Shown piece after piece: positions 15,555 to 25,379 of a stretch of 48,695 nucleotides of DNA (position 1 is its first letter; each line of letters opens with the position of its first letter). The stretch is from VRUG01 sp965372745 (GTDB lineage: Bacteria > Planctomycetota > Phycisphaerae > Sedimentisphaerales > Anaerobacaceae), in assembly GCA_965372745.1 (NCBI GenBank), contig CBDVDM010000013.1, forward strand, positions 1-48,695, given 5' to 3'. Below the pieces are notes generated by a model. That model worked only from the letters and a program-made list of their open reading frames with translations, made no database searches and was not told the DNA's origin. The translations under genes were made by a program, and so were the position numbers.

Positions 15555-17012
15555 ATGGAGACAACACAACAGGTAAAGGGCGGCGGAGGAAGTGTAATCA
15601 AGCTTGATTTGACGCTGCCTTATAAGGTGGCTGATATCTCGCTGGCAGCGTGGGGAATCTCGGAGATGAAATTAGCTGAAAACGAGATGCCAGGCCTGAT
15701 GGCTGTCCGTGAAAAGTACGGTAAGCAAAAGCCGCTTAAAGGTTTTAAAATAACGGGCAGTCTGCATATGACTATACAAACTGCGATGCTGATTGAGACT
15801 CTTGAGATACTCGGAGCCGATATCAGGTGGGCATCGTGTAATATATTTTCGACTCAGGACCATGCCGCAGCTGCCATAGCAAAAGCGGGAAGAACACCGG
15901 TTTTTGCCTGGAAGGGCGAATCACTGGAAGAATACTGGTGGTGTACGGAACAGGCGTTGACCTGGCCTGACGGTTCGGGGCCAGATATGATTGTTGATGA
16001 TGGTGGTGATGCCACATTATTTGTTGTTCAGGGTGCGAAGGTTGAAAAAGATACGTCTTTGCTTGAGAAAAAGTGCGATAATAATGAATTTCAGATTATC
16101 ATGGACCGTCTGGCAGAAAGTGTTAAAAATAATCCTGACAAGTGGACGAAAATAGTCGAAAATATTCGCGGCGTTTCGGAAGAGACAACAACAGGCGTGC
16201 ACAGGCTTTACCAGATGGCTCAAGCCTGCGAATTGCCTTTCGCAGCTATTAATGTTAATGATTCTGTTACGAAGTCTAAATTCGATAATCTTTACGGCTG
16301 CCGCGAGTCTTTGGCAGACGGTATCAAACGTGCGACCGATGTAATGGTAGCGGGCAAGGTGGCTGTAATTTGCGGCTACGGTGACGTCGGCAAGGGATGT
16401 GCACAATCAATGGGCGGCTTAGGCGCACGGGTTTTGATTACGGAAGTTGACCCTATTTGTGCATTACAGGCTGTAATGGAAGGATATGAAGTAGTAACAA
16501 TGGCCGAAGCTGCCGCCGTAGGTAACATATTTATCACTGCGACAGGCTGTTGCGACGTAATTACAGGTGCACACATGGAACAGATGAAAGATGAAGCGAT
16601 TGTCTGCAACATTGGCCACTTCGACAGTGAGATTGATACCAATTATCTAATTACAACTGAAGGGGTCGAGAAAGAGACCATTAAGCCTCAGGTTGATAAA
16701 TGGACGTTGAAGTCGGGCCGTTCAATTCTTCTTTTGGCCGAAGGCAGGCTTGTCAATCTTGGTTGTGCGACAGGTCACCCGAGTTTTGTAATGAGTAGCA
16801 GTTTTACGAATCAGTGCCTTGCGCAGATTATGTTAGCAACGCAGGAGCTTGAGAAACAGGTTTATACGCTTCCGAAGAAGCTCGATGAAGAGGTGGCAAA
16901 GATGCATCTGGGCAAGCTAAGTGTAAAACTGACGAAGCTGACAGAAAAACAGGCTGGCTATCTCGGCATACCGGTCGAGGGACCATTCAAGCCCGACCAT
17001 TACCGATACTAA
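15555..17012 (+). CDS. ahcY: Adenosylhomocysteinase
   Basis: AhcY hydrolyses S-adenosylhomocysteine to adenosine and homocysteine, removing the inhibitory product of SAM-dependent methylation. The 485-residue product has the substrate-domain phrases HMTIQTAMLIETL and SCNIFSTQDHAAAAI, and the NAD-binding GYGDVGKG around residue 274. The C-terminus, PFKPDHYRY, contains the Lys and Tyr that complete the partner subunit's NAD site. The ATG at 15555 is chosen because GAAGGGA lies 5-6 nt upstream and because the promoter sits between it and the in-frame TTG at 15483. A terminator follows at 17040. MetK, which makes SAM, is encoded at 45742-46962. Confidence 0.96.
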   Translation: METTQQVKGGGGSVIKLDLTLPYKVADISLAAWGISEMKLAENEMPGLMAVREKYGKQKPLKGFKITGSLHMTIQTAMLIETLEILGADIRWASCNIFSTQDHAAAAIAKAGRTPVFAWKGESLEEYWWCTEQALTWPDGSGPDMIVDDGGDATLFVVQGAKVEKDTSLLEKKCDNNEFQIIMDRLAESVKNNPDKWTKIVENIRGVSEETTTGVHRLYQMAQACELPFAAINVNDSVTKSKFDNLYGCRESLADGIKRATDVMVAGKVAVICGYGDVGKGCAQSMGGLGARVLITEVDPICALQAVMEGYEVVTMAEAAAVGNIFITATGCCDVITGAHMEQMKDEAIVCNIGHFDSEIDTNYLITTEGVEKETIKPQVDKWTLKSGRSILLLAEGRLVNLGCATGHPSFVMSSSFTNQCLAQIMLATQELEKQVYTLPKKLDEEVAKMHLGKLSVKLTKLTEKQAGYLGIPVEGPFKPDHYRY

Positions 17013-17039
17013 TTAAAACAACTGCTTAAATGTGAATTG

Positions 17040-17082
17040 AAAACTACCTGCTTTTCTGGTAAAAAGGCTGGTAGTTTTTTTT
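17040..17082 (+). terminator. Intrinsic terminator of ahcY
   Basis: AAAACTACC (17040-17048) and GGTAGTTTT (17070-17078) form the outer stem, and GCTTTT/AAAAGGC inside it can extend the pairing with one bulge. A T-run ends at 17082, only 20 bp before addB. Confidence 0.8.
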
Positions 17083-17101
17083 CATTCAGGGATGACCGGT
17101 T

Positions 17102-20100
17102 ATGGCAGTTCAGTTTATTCTCGGCAGAAGCGGTACAGGCAAAACCAGCTATTGTCTAAACCAGGTTATCACTGCGCTATTGGAGCAGAGTGAGCAGAAG
17201 CTTATCCTGCTGGTTCCCGAACAGGCGACATATCAGGCGGAGCGCGCAATTGTCAGCGATAAAAGGATAGCTGGTTTCAGCAGATTGCAGGTACTTTCCT
17301 TCGACAGACTTCAGTTTACGCTCTTAGGCAAAAATGCAACCGGGCCTGATATTTCCCGAACCGGCCGCCAGATGATTGTTCATCGAATCCTGCGGGAGCA
17401 GAAAGGCAGACTCAATGTCCTGTCAGACTCAGCCGAATCGCCGGGGCTTAGTTGCCAAATGGCTGATATCATCATTGAGCTGCACAGGTATTCAAAAACC
17501 GGAGATGATATTGATGAGCTTCTGGATGTGTTAAAAAAAGAGGACACAGATAATCTCAGCTATCAAAAGTTTTCTGATATTGCCCTTGTTTTCAGGGAAT
17601 ATTTAAAATTCATTGAAGATAAATTCATCGACCCGGATATTCAGTTGAATCAGGTATGCAGATTGATAGCTGATTCCTTTGTAAGCGGGGCAAAGGTGTG
17701 GGTGGACAGCTTTGCAGGTTTCACGGCATCCGAACTTTCAATATTGGCGGAAATTCTAAAGTCGGCAGCGGATAGTAAAATTTCACTTTGTATCGAGCCT
17801 GATGATATAGACATCGAAAATTGCGCTCTAAATCCAGCGGACTGGTTTTATCCGACCAAACAAACCTACAGTACCCTGAACGAAATAATAAAGAAATGCA
17901 GGTTAAAACTCGATAAGCCTGTAATTTTAGAGGACCTGCGAAGATTTGATTGTCGGCAGTTGGAGCATATCGAGCGAAACATTTTCAATTTCAAGCCGTC
18001 GAAGCAGAAGGTTTCGGATAATATCCAGATTATTTCAGCAGCGAACGCACGAAGTGAAATACAATTTGTAGCAGGGCGGATATTGAAACTGGTTACCAGC
18101 GAAAACATGCGATACCGTGACATTGCGGTCATAGCCCCGGACATTGACAGCTATGAACATTATATTCGGGCATATTTTGGCGATTGCAGGATTCCGTTTT
18201 TTATTGACAGGCGAAAATCACTGACCCAGCACCCTTTTGTAAATCTTATCTGTTCTGCACTGCAGGCGGTAACAGGCGGTTTTTCGAGTAATGATGTTTT
18301 TGCTTATCTCAAGAGCGACCTTACAGGTATAAGCAGATACGAGACGGACCTGCTGGAAAATTACTGTCTCGCCTTTGGTATAAACGGTAGCGACTGGACA
18401 GATAGTAAAAGCTGGAATTTTCAGGGCAGGAAAAAGGAAGATTTCGATGAAAGGCAGATAAATCAGATTAGGTTAAAGGCTGTTAAACCGCTGCTTGAAC
18501 TGAAAAATCAGCTTGCAGTTGATAATGATTCTGAAAATACAATCAGTGCAGAAGATTTTACAAAAGCAGTATTTGATTTTCTTGAGAATATAAATTTTGG
18601 CGAAACGATAACTGGCTGGCTCCAACAGGCAAGTGAGACTGAAGACCTTGAGACAGTTGACAGGCATCGCCAGGCGTATGAAAAAATAGTGGATGTATTC
18701 GATGAGATTACCGCTGTATTTAACGGCCACAGACTGACATGCAAAGATTATTTTTCGATATTGATGTCCGCTTTTTCGCAGTTGACGATGGCGTTCATAC
18801 CGCCGGCACTTGACCAGGTTCTTGTCGGTTCGATTGAACGTAGCAGGCATCCCGATTTAAAAGCCGTTTTTTTAATTGGTGCCGCACAAAAGCAGTTCCC
18901 CGTCCCCATTACTGACAGTTCGCTTTTAAGTGATGATGACCGTACAGCGGCAGCCGGGGCGGATTTCCCACTTGCACCGACAACCGAGCAGACTCTGGCC
19001 GAGCGGCAATATCTGGCTTATATAGCCTTTACAAGGGCATCACGGTTTCTTTGCGTCAGCTACCCGATGACTGATGATAAAGGCAGTAACGTAGTTCGTT
19101 CGCAGTTTATCGATGAGCTTGAAGGCCTTTTTGACGGACTCGAGGAAAAAACAATAGAAGACGGTGACATTGAACTTTCGGAAGAAAACATTACTTCAGT
19201 AACAGATTATAACAACAAAGCTGTGCTCGACAGAGCAGTTGTAGAAGAGATTTTTGGCAGACAAATTAAGACCTCTGTGACAAAACTTAGCACCTTTGCA
19301 TCATGTCCGTACAGATATTTTGCAAAATATGTTCTCGAATTGAAAAAACGCGAGGAATTTAAATTAGAGCCGCTTGATATCGGTAAATTTTATCATCGTG
19401 TTCTGGATGCGCTGGTAAAACAGGTTAATAAAGACAAAAAAGATTTTGCAGCAATTGATGATGAGAGTCTTTTGAAAATTCTCAATGAGCAGATATCGAA
19501 AGTTATTGCCGATGATTCTTTTCTTTCAAGCTTCAAGGCTCGGAGTCGGCACAACGACTTTATCGTAAGCAATGCCATCGATAATCTTGAAAACTGCGTA
19601 CTGGCAATTGCAGAGATGGTTCGTTCCGGCAGTTTCAGGCCGGCAGAATCTGAGATTTGTTTCGGGATGCAGACTGAAAGCGCTGGAGACTTTAAGCTGA
19701 ACCTCAGCGGCGGCAGGGAACTGTTTTTAAGCGGCAAAATCGATCGAATCGATATCGCCAAAACGAATGAAGGTCAGGCGGCTTTGGTCTTTGATTATAA
19801 AAGCACAGGCCGCTCTTTTAGCTGGGCCAAATTTTATAATGGCCTCGACATGCAGCTGCCGGTTTATCTGCTGGCTCTTCGCAGTCTAAGGCCATCCGCA
19901 ATAGCCGGAGCCTTTTATATGCCGATTAAGGCTGAAATTAAATCAGCCAGTTACAGGGAACTCGATAAAGAGGCGGCAAAATTCGACTATAAGGCCAAGG
20001 GAATTTTCAACGGCGAATTTGCAGAGTTGCTCGACAATAAGACAGCTTCAAAAGACAGTAAATATTACAATTTTTATATCAGTAAAGATGAAGGTGCTTA

Positions 20101-20368
20101 CGGCAGCTATAACAAAAGAGGGGCGTTAAAGCCGGATGATTTTGAGAGTGTTTTGCAGTTTGCAGAGCGCAAAATGATTGACTTAGGTGAAGATATTGTC
20201 TCAGGTAAAATTGATATTAGTCCCTGCAAACTGGGCAGCGAAACAGCGTGCAGGTACTGCGAATACAAAGCTGTATGCCGTTTCGACTGGCAGATAAACG
20301 ATTACAATCATCTTGAGTCGTTGGGTAAAAAAGAATTTCTTGAAAGAGCGGCGAGGATAAATGGCTGA
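17102..20368 (+). CDS. addB: AddB-type helicase-nuclease subunit (double-strand-break repair)
   Basis: AddB is one half of the AddAB enzyme that resects DNA double-strand breaks for RecA-dependent repair, the counterpart of RecBCD. The 1088-residue product begins with a P-loop (GRSGTGKTSY). Its middle resembles a degenerate UvrD-type helicase. The C-terminal PD-(D/E)XK nuclease domain includes FDYKST (D898, K900). An iron-sulfur staple is formed by C735 in FASCPYRYF and the late cluster C1050, C1053 and C1059 (CRYCEYKAVC). This four-cysteine arrangement is diagnostic for AddB. The 3' end overlaps addA by 8 bp, so the two are coexpressed. No separate promoter was found between the ahcY terminator and the start. 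Confidence 0.92.
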   Translation: MAVQFILGRSGTGKTSYCLNQVITALLEQSEQKLILLVPEQATYQAERAIVSDKRIAGFSRLQVLSFDRLQFTLLGKNATGPDISRTGRQMIVHRILREQKGRLNVLSDSAESPGLSCQMADIIIELHRYSKTGDDIDELLDVLKKEDTDNLSYQKFSDIALVFREYLKFIEDKFIDPDIQLNQVCRLIADSFVSGAKVWVDSFAGFTASELSILAEILKSAADSKISLCIEPDDIDIENCALNPADWFYPTKQTYSTLNEIIKKCRLKLDKPVILEDLRRFDCRQLEHIERNIFNFKPSKQKVSDNIQIISAANARSEIQFVAGRILKLVTSENMRYRDIAVIAPDIDSYEHYIRAYFGDCRIPFFIDRRKSLTQHPFVNLICSALQAVTGGFSSNDVFAYLKSDLTGISRYETDLLENYCLAFGINGSDWTDSKSWNFQGRKKEDFDERQINQIRLKAVKPLLELKNQLAVDNDSENTISAEDFTKAVFDFLENINFGETITGWLQQASETEDLETVDRHRQAYEKIVDVFDEITAVFNGHRLTCKDYFSILMSAFSQLTMAFIPPALDQVLVGSIERSRHPDLKAVFLIGAAQKQFPVPITDSSLLSDDDRTAAAGADFPLAPTTEQTLAERQYLAYIAFTRASRFLCVSYPMTDDKGSNVVRSQFIDELEGLFDGLEEKTIEDGDIELSEENITSVTDYNNKAVLDRAVVEEIFGRQIKTSVTKLSTFASCPYRYFAKYVLELKKREEFKLEPLDIGKFYHRVLDALVKQVNKDKKDFAAIDDESLLKILNEQISKVIADDSFLSSFKARSRHNDFIVSNAIDNLENCVLAIAEMVRSGSFRPAESEICFGMQTESAGDFKLNLSGGRELFLSGKIDRIDIAKTNEGQAALVFDYKSTGRSFSWAKFYNGLDMQLPVYLLALRSLRPSAIAGAFYMPIKAEIKSASYRELDKEAAKFDYKAKGIFNGEFAELLDNKTASKDSKYYNFYISKDEGAYGSYNKRGALKPDDFESVLQFAERKMIDLGEDIVSGKIDISPCKLGSETACRYCEYKAVCRFDWQINDYNHLESLGKKEFLERAARING

Positions 20369-23300
20369 TAAGAAAATCAACTGGACTGATGAGCAGCTCA
20401 AGGCGATAAAGACGTACGGCAGTGACGTGCTTGTTACAGCTTCAGCCGGTACGGGCAAGACCGCAGTTCTTTCCGGCCGCTGCGTGGATATAATTCGTGA
20501 TAAATCCAGATGCCCCAGTGTCTGGAATGTGTTGGTACTGACCTTTACCAATGCTGCCGCCGAGCAGATGCGTTCTCGAATTGCCGGGCAGTTAAATGAC
20601 GAATTCCTGCGAACAGGCGATTCACACCTGCGGCATCAGACGATTTTGTTACAGGCCGCCGACATAAGTACAATTCATTCGTTCTGTAAGCGATTAATTA
20701 CCGGGTATTTTTATAAACTTGGCCTTGACCCGACGTTCAGAGTGATTGAATCCGACGAGCAAAGACTCTTAAAGGTAGAAACCCTGGAAAAGACCATTGA
20801 CTGGGCATGGCGGCAAAGTAATTTACAGCAGGGACTTGTGAAACTGCTTTCCGGCAGAGACCTGAGAAGCGATGAAGGATTTTTATCCAACGTAATCAGG
20901 CTGAGTGACTTTTTAGACAGTATTGTAAGCAAAGAAAACTGGCTTGAAAGAGCAACGGCACTTAGCCAGGCGGTAAATCCACTTGACAGCAGTCCGGGCA
21001 AAAAACAAAAACAGATAGTTTCTGAGAAACTAAAACACATTTTAGGCCAGATTCGGTATGCCATGCAGCTCTATGACAGTCATGCCGCCGGCGGTGAGTG
21101 GAGTGAGAAGTGTGAGGAAAATTATGCTGCACCGGTTGCAAAGTGTATTGAATTGCTGGAAAACGGCAACTGGGAAGGTTGCAGCGATATTATAGTAAAT
21201 TATAAAAAACCAACAGTCGCTAAACCGAAAGACTTGCCTGGCTTGACTGCCGAGCTTATAAAAAAGACAGTCAAAAATGCCGTTGATGCGTTTTCTAAAC
21301 TTTCCGACCTTGCTGTTTTGAATCCTGATTACCTGGATGTTGTCGGCGGTTCGCCAAATCTGCAGAGCAGGATACTGATTGAGCTTGTTAAAAGATTCGA
21401 CCGGTTTTACAGCCGGGCCAAGCAGGAGATAAACTGCCTTGATTTCGCAGACCTTGAGCATCGCGCCCTCGAACTATTGAGCAAGAAAGACGATGATGAA
21501 AATCCGGCTGCTTCAGAGACTGCAATTGCACTTCGGAATAGATACAAATATATATTCGTCGATGAATACCAGGACATCAATCCTGTTCAGCAGCGGATAC
21601 TTGATTTGCTCAGCAGCGACGATAATGTTTTTGTTGTGGGAGATATTAAACAGAGCATCTATGGTTTTCGAGGCACCGAGCCGGAAATCTTCGTTGAACG
21701 TTTAAAATCCGCATCGGAAAATCCCGAAGATTCAGCCGATGGATTCAGAGTCGACTTAAACGCAAACTTTCGCTCATCAGAAAAAATCCTTGATTTTGTA
21801 AACAAAATCTTTGGCAGAATAATGACCTCGACAATAGCTCACATTGACTATGACGCGAAAGCGGAATTGAGAATCGGCGATAAAAGGCAGCTCTCACAGG
21901 CAGGCCAGGCATCTGTCGAGTTAAATATACTCGATGAAGCTGTCGACGACGAAGGTACTGAGCATGGAGATTTATCTGAGGGTTTAAATTCGAATGGCGC
22001 AAGTGCACGTCAGCGGCAGGCGGCGATGATTGCTCAACGAATCCGGCGAATGGTCGGGGCCGATACGGGAAAGGCTGAATTTGAAATTTTCGATAAACAA
22101 CTTCAGGCAAAAAGAAATGTCGAATACCGTGACATTGCTATATTGCTTCGCTCGCCGGCTAACAGGGTAAGCGACTATGTCGAAATCCTGCAACTGGCAG
22201 GGATACCTGTGAGTTGTCAGCAGTCCGGGGGTTATTTCGAGGCGACTGAGGTCAGGGATTTAATCAGCCTGTTAAAGGTCATGGACAATCCTCAGCGTGA
22301 TATCGAACTGGCGGCGGTGTTACGCAGCCCGCTCATGAATATCACTGACAGCGAACTGGCAAGGATAAGGCTGCACGGCAAAAACAGTAATAGTAGCAAT
22401 TTTTACCAATGTGTTGTGGAATATATTAAATCAGGACAACAGCAGAAATTAGCAGAAAAACTTAAGGTGAAAGTGGATTTGCTGGAACAATGGAGGACGA
22501 CAGCAAGACGTGAGAGCCTGGCAGATTCGCTCTGGCAGATTTACCGTCACAGCGACTATCTTTCGTTTGTTTCAGCGCTGCCGAACGGCAATGTCAGAAA
22601 AGCCAATCTTTTAAAACTCCACGACAGGGCGATACAGTTCGAAGGCTTTGCAGGCAGCAATGGCATTGCGTCACTTAGACGTTTCATCGAATTTATTGAA
22701 AAACTCGAACTAAGCGGGCAGGACTGGGCGACGGCCGAAACTCTCGCATCAGGAGAAAACGCCGTTCGGATAATGAGCGTTCATAAGAGCAAGGGACTGG
22801 AGTTTGAAGTAGTGTTTTTAGCAGAGCTTAACAGCAATTTCAAAAAATCAGACCCGCATGGAGATTGTCTCGTCGGCGCCGATGATACGATAGGCCTTCG
22901 TATTATCGACCATAAAGCCAATCGCAAATTAAGTTCTCTGACACATCAGGTTATCGCCGAAGAAAAACTCTCGAAAGCTCTGGCAGAGGAAATGCGGATT
23001 TTGTATGTCGCATTGACCAGGGCCAAACAAAAGCTCATCTTGTCAGCCTGTGAAAAGGAAAAGAAATGCCGGGCGATTATCTTGAATGGACTTTTCTTTG
23101 GCGAAAAACCGCTCCCTGATTTTACACTGCGAAGCTGTAATAATCCGCTTGAGTGGGTTTTATATGGCCTTTGCGACCAGAAGGTTCTGCATGAGACTTT
23201 TGAGACTGGCCTGACTGACAAGGCGGTTGATGACAATCTTTTCAGGATAAATTTTTATAGACAGACTAACATGGAACAGCTTTCTCGGTATATTGAACAG

Positions 23301-24059
23301 CTTAAAAAGGGAAAATTAAGGAAGCCGGAATTAGAAAGCAAAAAAGGTAAAGAGCCGGCACAGAAGGGAGTAGTTTCTGAATGGCGATACGAATTTAGCG
23401 GCGCAACAGCTTGTCCTGCGAAGGATTCCGTAACAGCAGCTACTCATCGCAATGACGAGTTTATAAAATATAATTATTCTATGGCCCTGGAGCGAAAACC
23501 GAAGGTGATTTGTCCGCCCGCTCCCGCCGAACAGGATAAGGGAAGACTAATCGGCACCGCCACACATCTTGTAATTGCAAATCTCGATTTGACGGTAGCT
23601 GTAACTAAAACCAAGGTCGAGAAGACAATAGAAAAACTTTTAGAGTCCGGTTATATAAATGCGGAAATTGCCGCTCAGATTAACTCCGATTCCATAGTGG
23701 GATTTTTTGAAAGTGAACCTGGTCAGCTGGCATTGAATAAAACAAGTACGGTTTTTCGTGAATGGCCATTCACATTTGCACTTCCTGCGTCGGAGTATAA
23801 AAACGGCGAATCCGAGTTGGGTGATGAGACAATAATTATCCAGGGAATAATTGATATGCTTATAAAGTCAGCGGACGGTTTGGCTATAATCGACTTTAAG
23901 ACCGACCATGTGACGAAAAATCAGTGCCGGCAAAGAGCAGAGCTTTACGAGCAGCAGTTGAATCTTTACGCCAAAGCAGCCCAGGCAGTTTTAAAAACTG
24001 AAACAGCAGCTAAATGGCTTTACTTTTTGACACCGTCATGTGCGGTTGAGATAGATTAA
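20361..24059 (+). CDS. addA: AddA-type UvrD-like helicase-nuclease
   Basis: AddA is the motor and second nuclease of AddAB. The 1232-residue product has all superfamily-1 helicase motifs in order: Q-motif and Walker A ASAGTGKTA (K33), Ia TFTNAAAEQMR, STIHSFC, Walker B FVDEYQDINPVQ, GDIKQSIYGFRG, NANFRSS, MSVHKSKGLEFEVVF and YVALTRAKQKL. The C-terminal RecB-type nuclease has GIIDM and IIDFKTDH (D1178, K1180). The start ATG lies within the addB end (8-bp overlap). Length and order match addB-addA operons in Firmicutes and other phyla. Confidence 0.94.
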   Translation: MADKKINWTDEQLKAIKTYGSDVLVTASAGTGKTAVLSGRCVDIIRDKSRCPSVWNVLVLTFTNAAAEQMRSRIAGQLNDEFLRTGDSHLRHQTILLQAADISTIHSFCKRLITGYFYKLGLDPTFRVIESDEQRLLKVETLEKTIDWAWRQSNLQQGLVKLLSGRDLRSDEGFLSNVIRLSDFLDSIVSKENWLERATALSQAVNPLDSSPGKKQKQIVSEKLKHILGQIRYAMQLYDSHAAGGEWSEKCEENYAAPVAKCIELLENGNWEGCSDIIVNYKKPTVAKPKDLPGLTAELIKKTVKNAVDAFSKLSDLAVLNPDYLDVVGGSPNLQSRILIELVKRFDRFYSRAKQEINCLDFADLEHRALELLSKKDDDENPAASETAIALRNRYKYIFVDEYQDINPVQQRILDLLSSDDNVFVVGDIKQSIYGFRGTEPEIFVERLKSASENPEDSADGFRVDLNANFRSSEKILDFVNKIFGRIMTSTIAHIDYDAKAELRIGDKRQLSQAGQASVELNILDEAVDDEGTEHGDLSEGLNSNGASARQRQAAMIAQRIRRMVGADTGKAEFEIFDKQLQAKRNVEYRDIAILLRSPANRVSDYVEILQLAGIPVSCQQSGGYFEATEVRDLISLLKVMDNPQRDIELAAVLRSPLMNITDSELARIRLHGKNSNSSNFYQCVVEYIKSGQQQKLAEKLKVKVDLLEQWRTTARRESLADSLWQIYRHSDYLSFVSALPNGNVRKANLLKLHDRAIQFEGFAGSNGIASLRRFIEFIEKLELSGQDWATAETLASGENAVRIMSVHKSKGLEFEVVFLAELNSNFKKSDPHGDCLVGADDTIGLRIIDHKANRKLSSLTHQVIAEEKLSKALAEEMRILYVALTRAKQKLILSACEKEKKCRAIILNGLFFGEKPLPDFTLRSCNNPLEWVLYGLCDQKVLHETFETGLTDKAVDDNLFRINFYRQTNMEQLSRYIEQLKKGKLRKPELESKKGKEPAQKGVVSEWRYEFSGATACPAKDSVTAATHRNDEFIKYNYSMALERKPKVICPPAPAEQDKGRLIGTATHLVIANLDLTVAVTKTKVEKTIEKLLESGYINAEIAAQINSDSIVGFFESEPGQLALNKTSTVFREWPFTFALPASEYKNGESELGDETIIIQGIIDMLIKSADGLAIIDFKTDHVTKNQCRQRAELYEQQLNLYAKAAQAVLKTETAAKWLYFLTPSCAVEID

Positions 24060-24079
24060 GCCGATTTTCCGGTTTATAC

Positions 24080-24107
24080 TTGTGTATCAAAATCATATCA
24101 CTATAAT
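24080..24107 (+). promoter_or_regulatory. Putative promoter of pfp-lpxB
   Basis: TTGTGT (24080-24085) and a full-consensus TATAAT (24102-24107) are separated by 16 nt, about 50 nt before the preferred start codon. Confidence 0.55.
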
Positions 24108-24164
24108 GACCAATTCGTAGCTAAATCGTACTAACAAACCAATTTATATGGAGAATTGCAAAAG

Positions 24165-25376
24165 ATGTCTCAGGCCCCGAAGGCAAATGCAGTAATCGGT
24201 CAGTCAGGCGGTCCGACAGGTGTGATTAACGCCTCTTTGGTTGGAGTGATTGAGCAGGCAGCCAGGTGTCCACAGATAGAGAACCTATACGGAGCTGTAC
24301 ATGCCGTAGCAGGTATGGTCAGGGAAGATTTCATAGACCTTAAAAAGTTATCGCCCGAGACACTGGAAGTGGTAGCAGCTTCACCGTCGTCGGCATTAGG
24401 TTCGAGCAGGGACAAGCCTGATGAAGAATATTGTTCAAGGATTTTCGAAGTCTTCAAAAAACATAACATTCGCTACTTTTTCTATATCGGCGGCAATGAT
24501 TCAGCCAACACAGCCCACATTATTAACATAATGGCCGAAGAATCCGGCTATGAACTTCGTGCTTTTCATATTCCCAAAACGGTCGACAATGATTTGCTTG
24601 TCACTGACCACTGTCCGGGATATGGAACAGCTGCAAAATTTGTGGCCAGTGCGTTGATGGGAGACGACCTGGACAATCGGGCACTGCCGGGAATTAAGAT
24701 TGATGTTATAATGGGCAGGCACGCCGGCTTTTTGACAGCAGCATCTGTGTTAGGCAGACAGCGTGAAGATGACGGCCCGCATCTGGTATATGTGCCTGAA
24801 CGCGGGGTTTCAATGGACTCATTTTTAGGTGATGTTGAAAAGGTCTATAAAAAACTCGGCAGGTGTGTTATAGCTGTTAGCGAGGGAATCTGTGACAAGG
24901 ATGGCGTGACATGGGCGGAAAAAATTGCAGCCGAGCAGGAGAGAGATGCTCACGGTAATATTCAGCTGTCCGGTACAGGTGCGCTTGCAGACTTTTTGGC
25001 TACACAGATAAAGGGCAGTCTCGGGGTCAAGCGAGTACGCGCAGATACACTCGGCTACCTGCAGCGCAGTTTCGCTGGATTGCGTTCGGAAGTTGATGCT
25101 CATGAGGCACGCTGGTGCGGATGTCACGCTGTTCAGTGCGCCATGGAGCAGACAAGTGGCTCGATTGCAATAAAACGTACAGGCAACGGTGCCGATTACC
25201 GGGTCGAGTTGTTTAGAACCGAACTTGGTAATGTTGCCGAGAAAACAAAGTCACTGCCGGAAGATTACCTTAACGCAGACGGCAACGGCATAACCGATGC
25301 CTTTGTCGAATATGCGATGCCTTTGACGGGAGGTCTTGTAAAAACCGAATATCTTGGCGATCGACCCAGAATTTAG
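24165..25376 (+). CDS. pfp: Pyrophosphate-type 6-phosphofructokinase
   Basis: This enzyme is expected to interconvert fructose 6-phosphate and fructose 1,6-bisphosphate, reversibly, using pyrophosphate. The 403-residue product has the N-terminal loop GQSGGPTGVINASL, YIGGNDSANTA (GGND at 109-112), IPKTVDND (137-143) and MGRHAGFLTAAS. An Asp (D112) replaces the Gly found in ATP enzymes after the GG-D position, and Lys 138 is present; both are marks of pyrophosphate use. The residue before it is Asn (GGNDS), as in the shorter pyrophosphate-enzyme subgroup. The ATG at 24165 is preferred over TTG at 24156 because GGAG is 11 nt upstream of the former but only 2 nt from the latter. lpxB follows after 3 bp. 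Confidence 0.9.
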   Translation: MSQAPKANAVIGQSGGPTGVINASLVGVIEQAARCPQIENLYGAVHAVAGMVREDFIDLKKLSPETLEVVAASPSSALGSSRDKPDEEYCSRIFEVFKKHNIRYFFYIGGNDSANTAHIINIMAEESGYELRAFHIPKTVDNDLLVTDHCPGYGTAAKFVASALMGDDLDNRALPGIKIDVIMGRHAGFLTAASVLGRQREDDGPHLVYVPERGVSMDSFLGDVEKVYKKLGRCVIAVSEGICDKDGVTWAEKIAAEQERDAHGNIQLSGTGALADFLATQIKGSLGVKRVRADTLGYLQRSFAGLRSEVDAHEARWCGCHAVQCAMEQTSGSIAIKRTGNGADYRVELFRTELGNVAEKTKSLPEDYLNADGNGITDAFVEYAMPLTGGLVKTEYLGDRPRI

Positions 25377-25379
25377 TAC

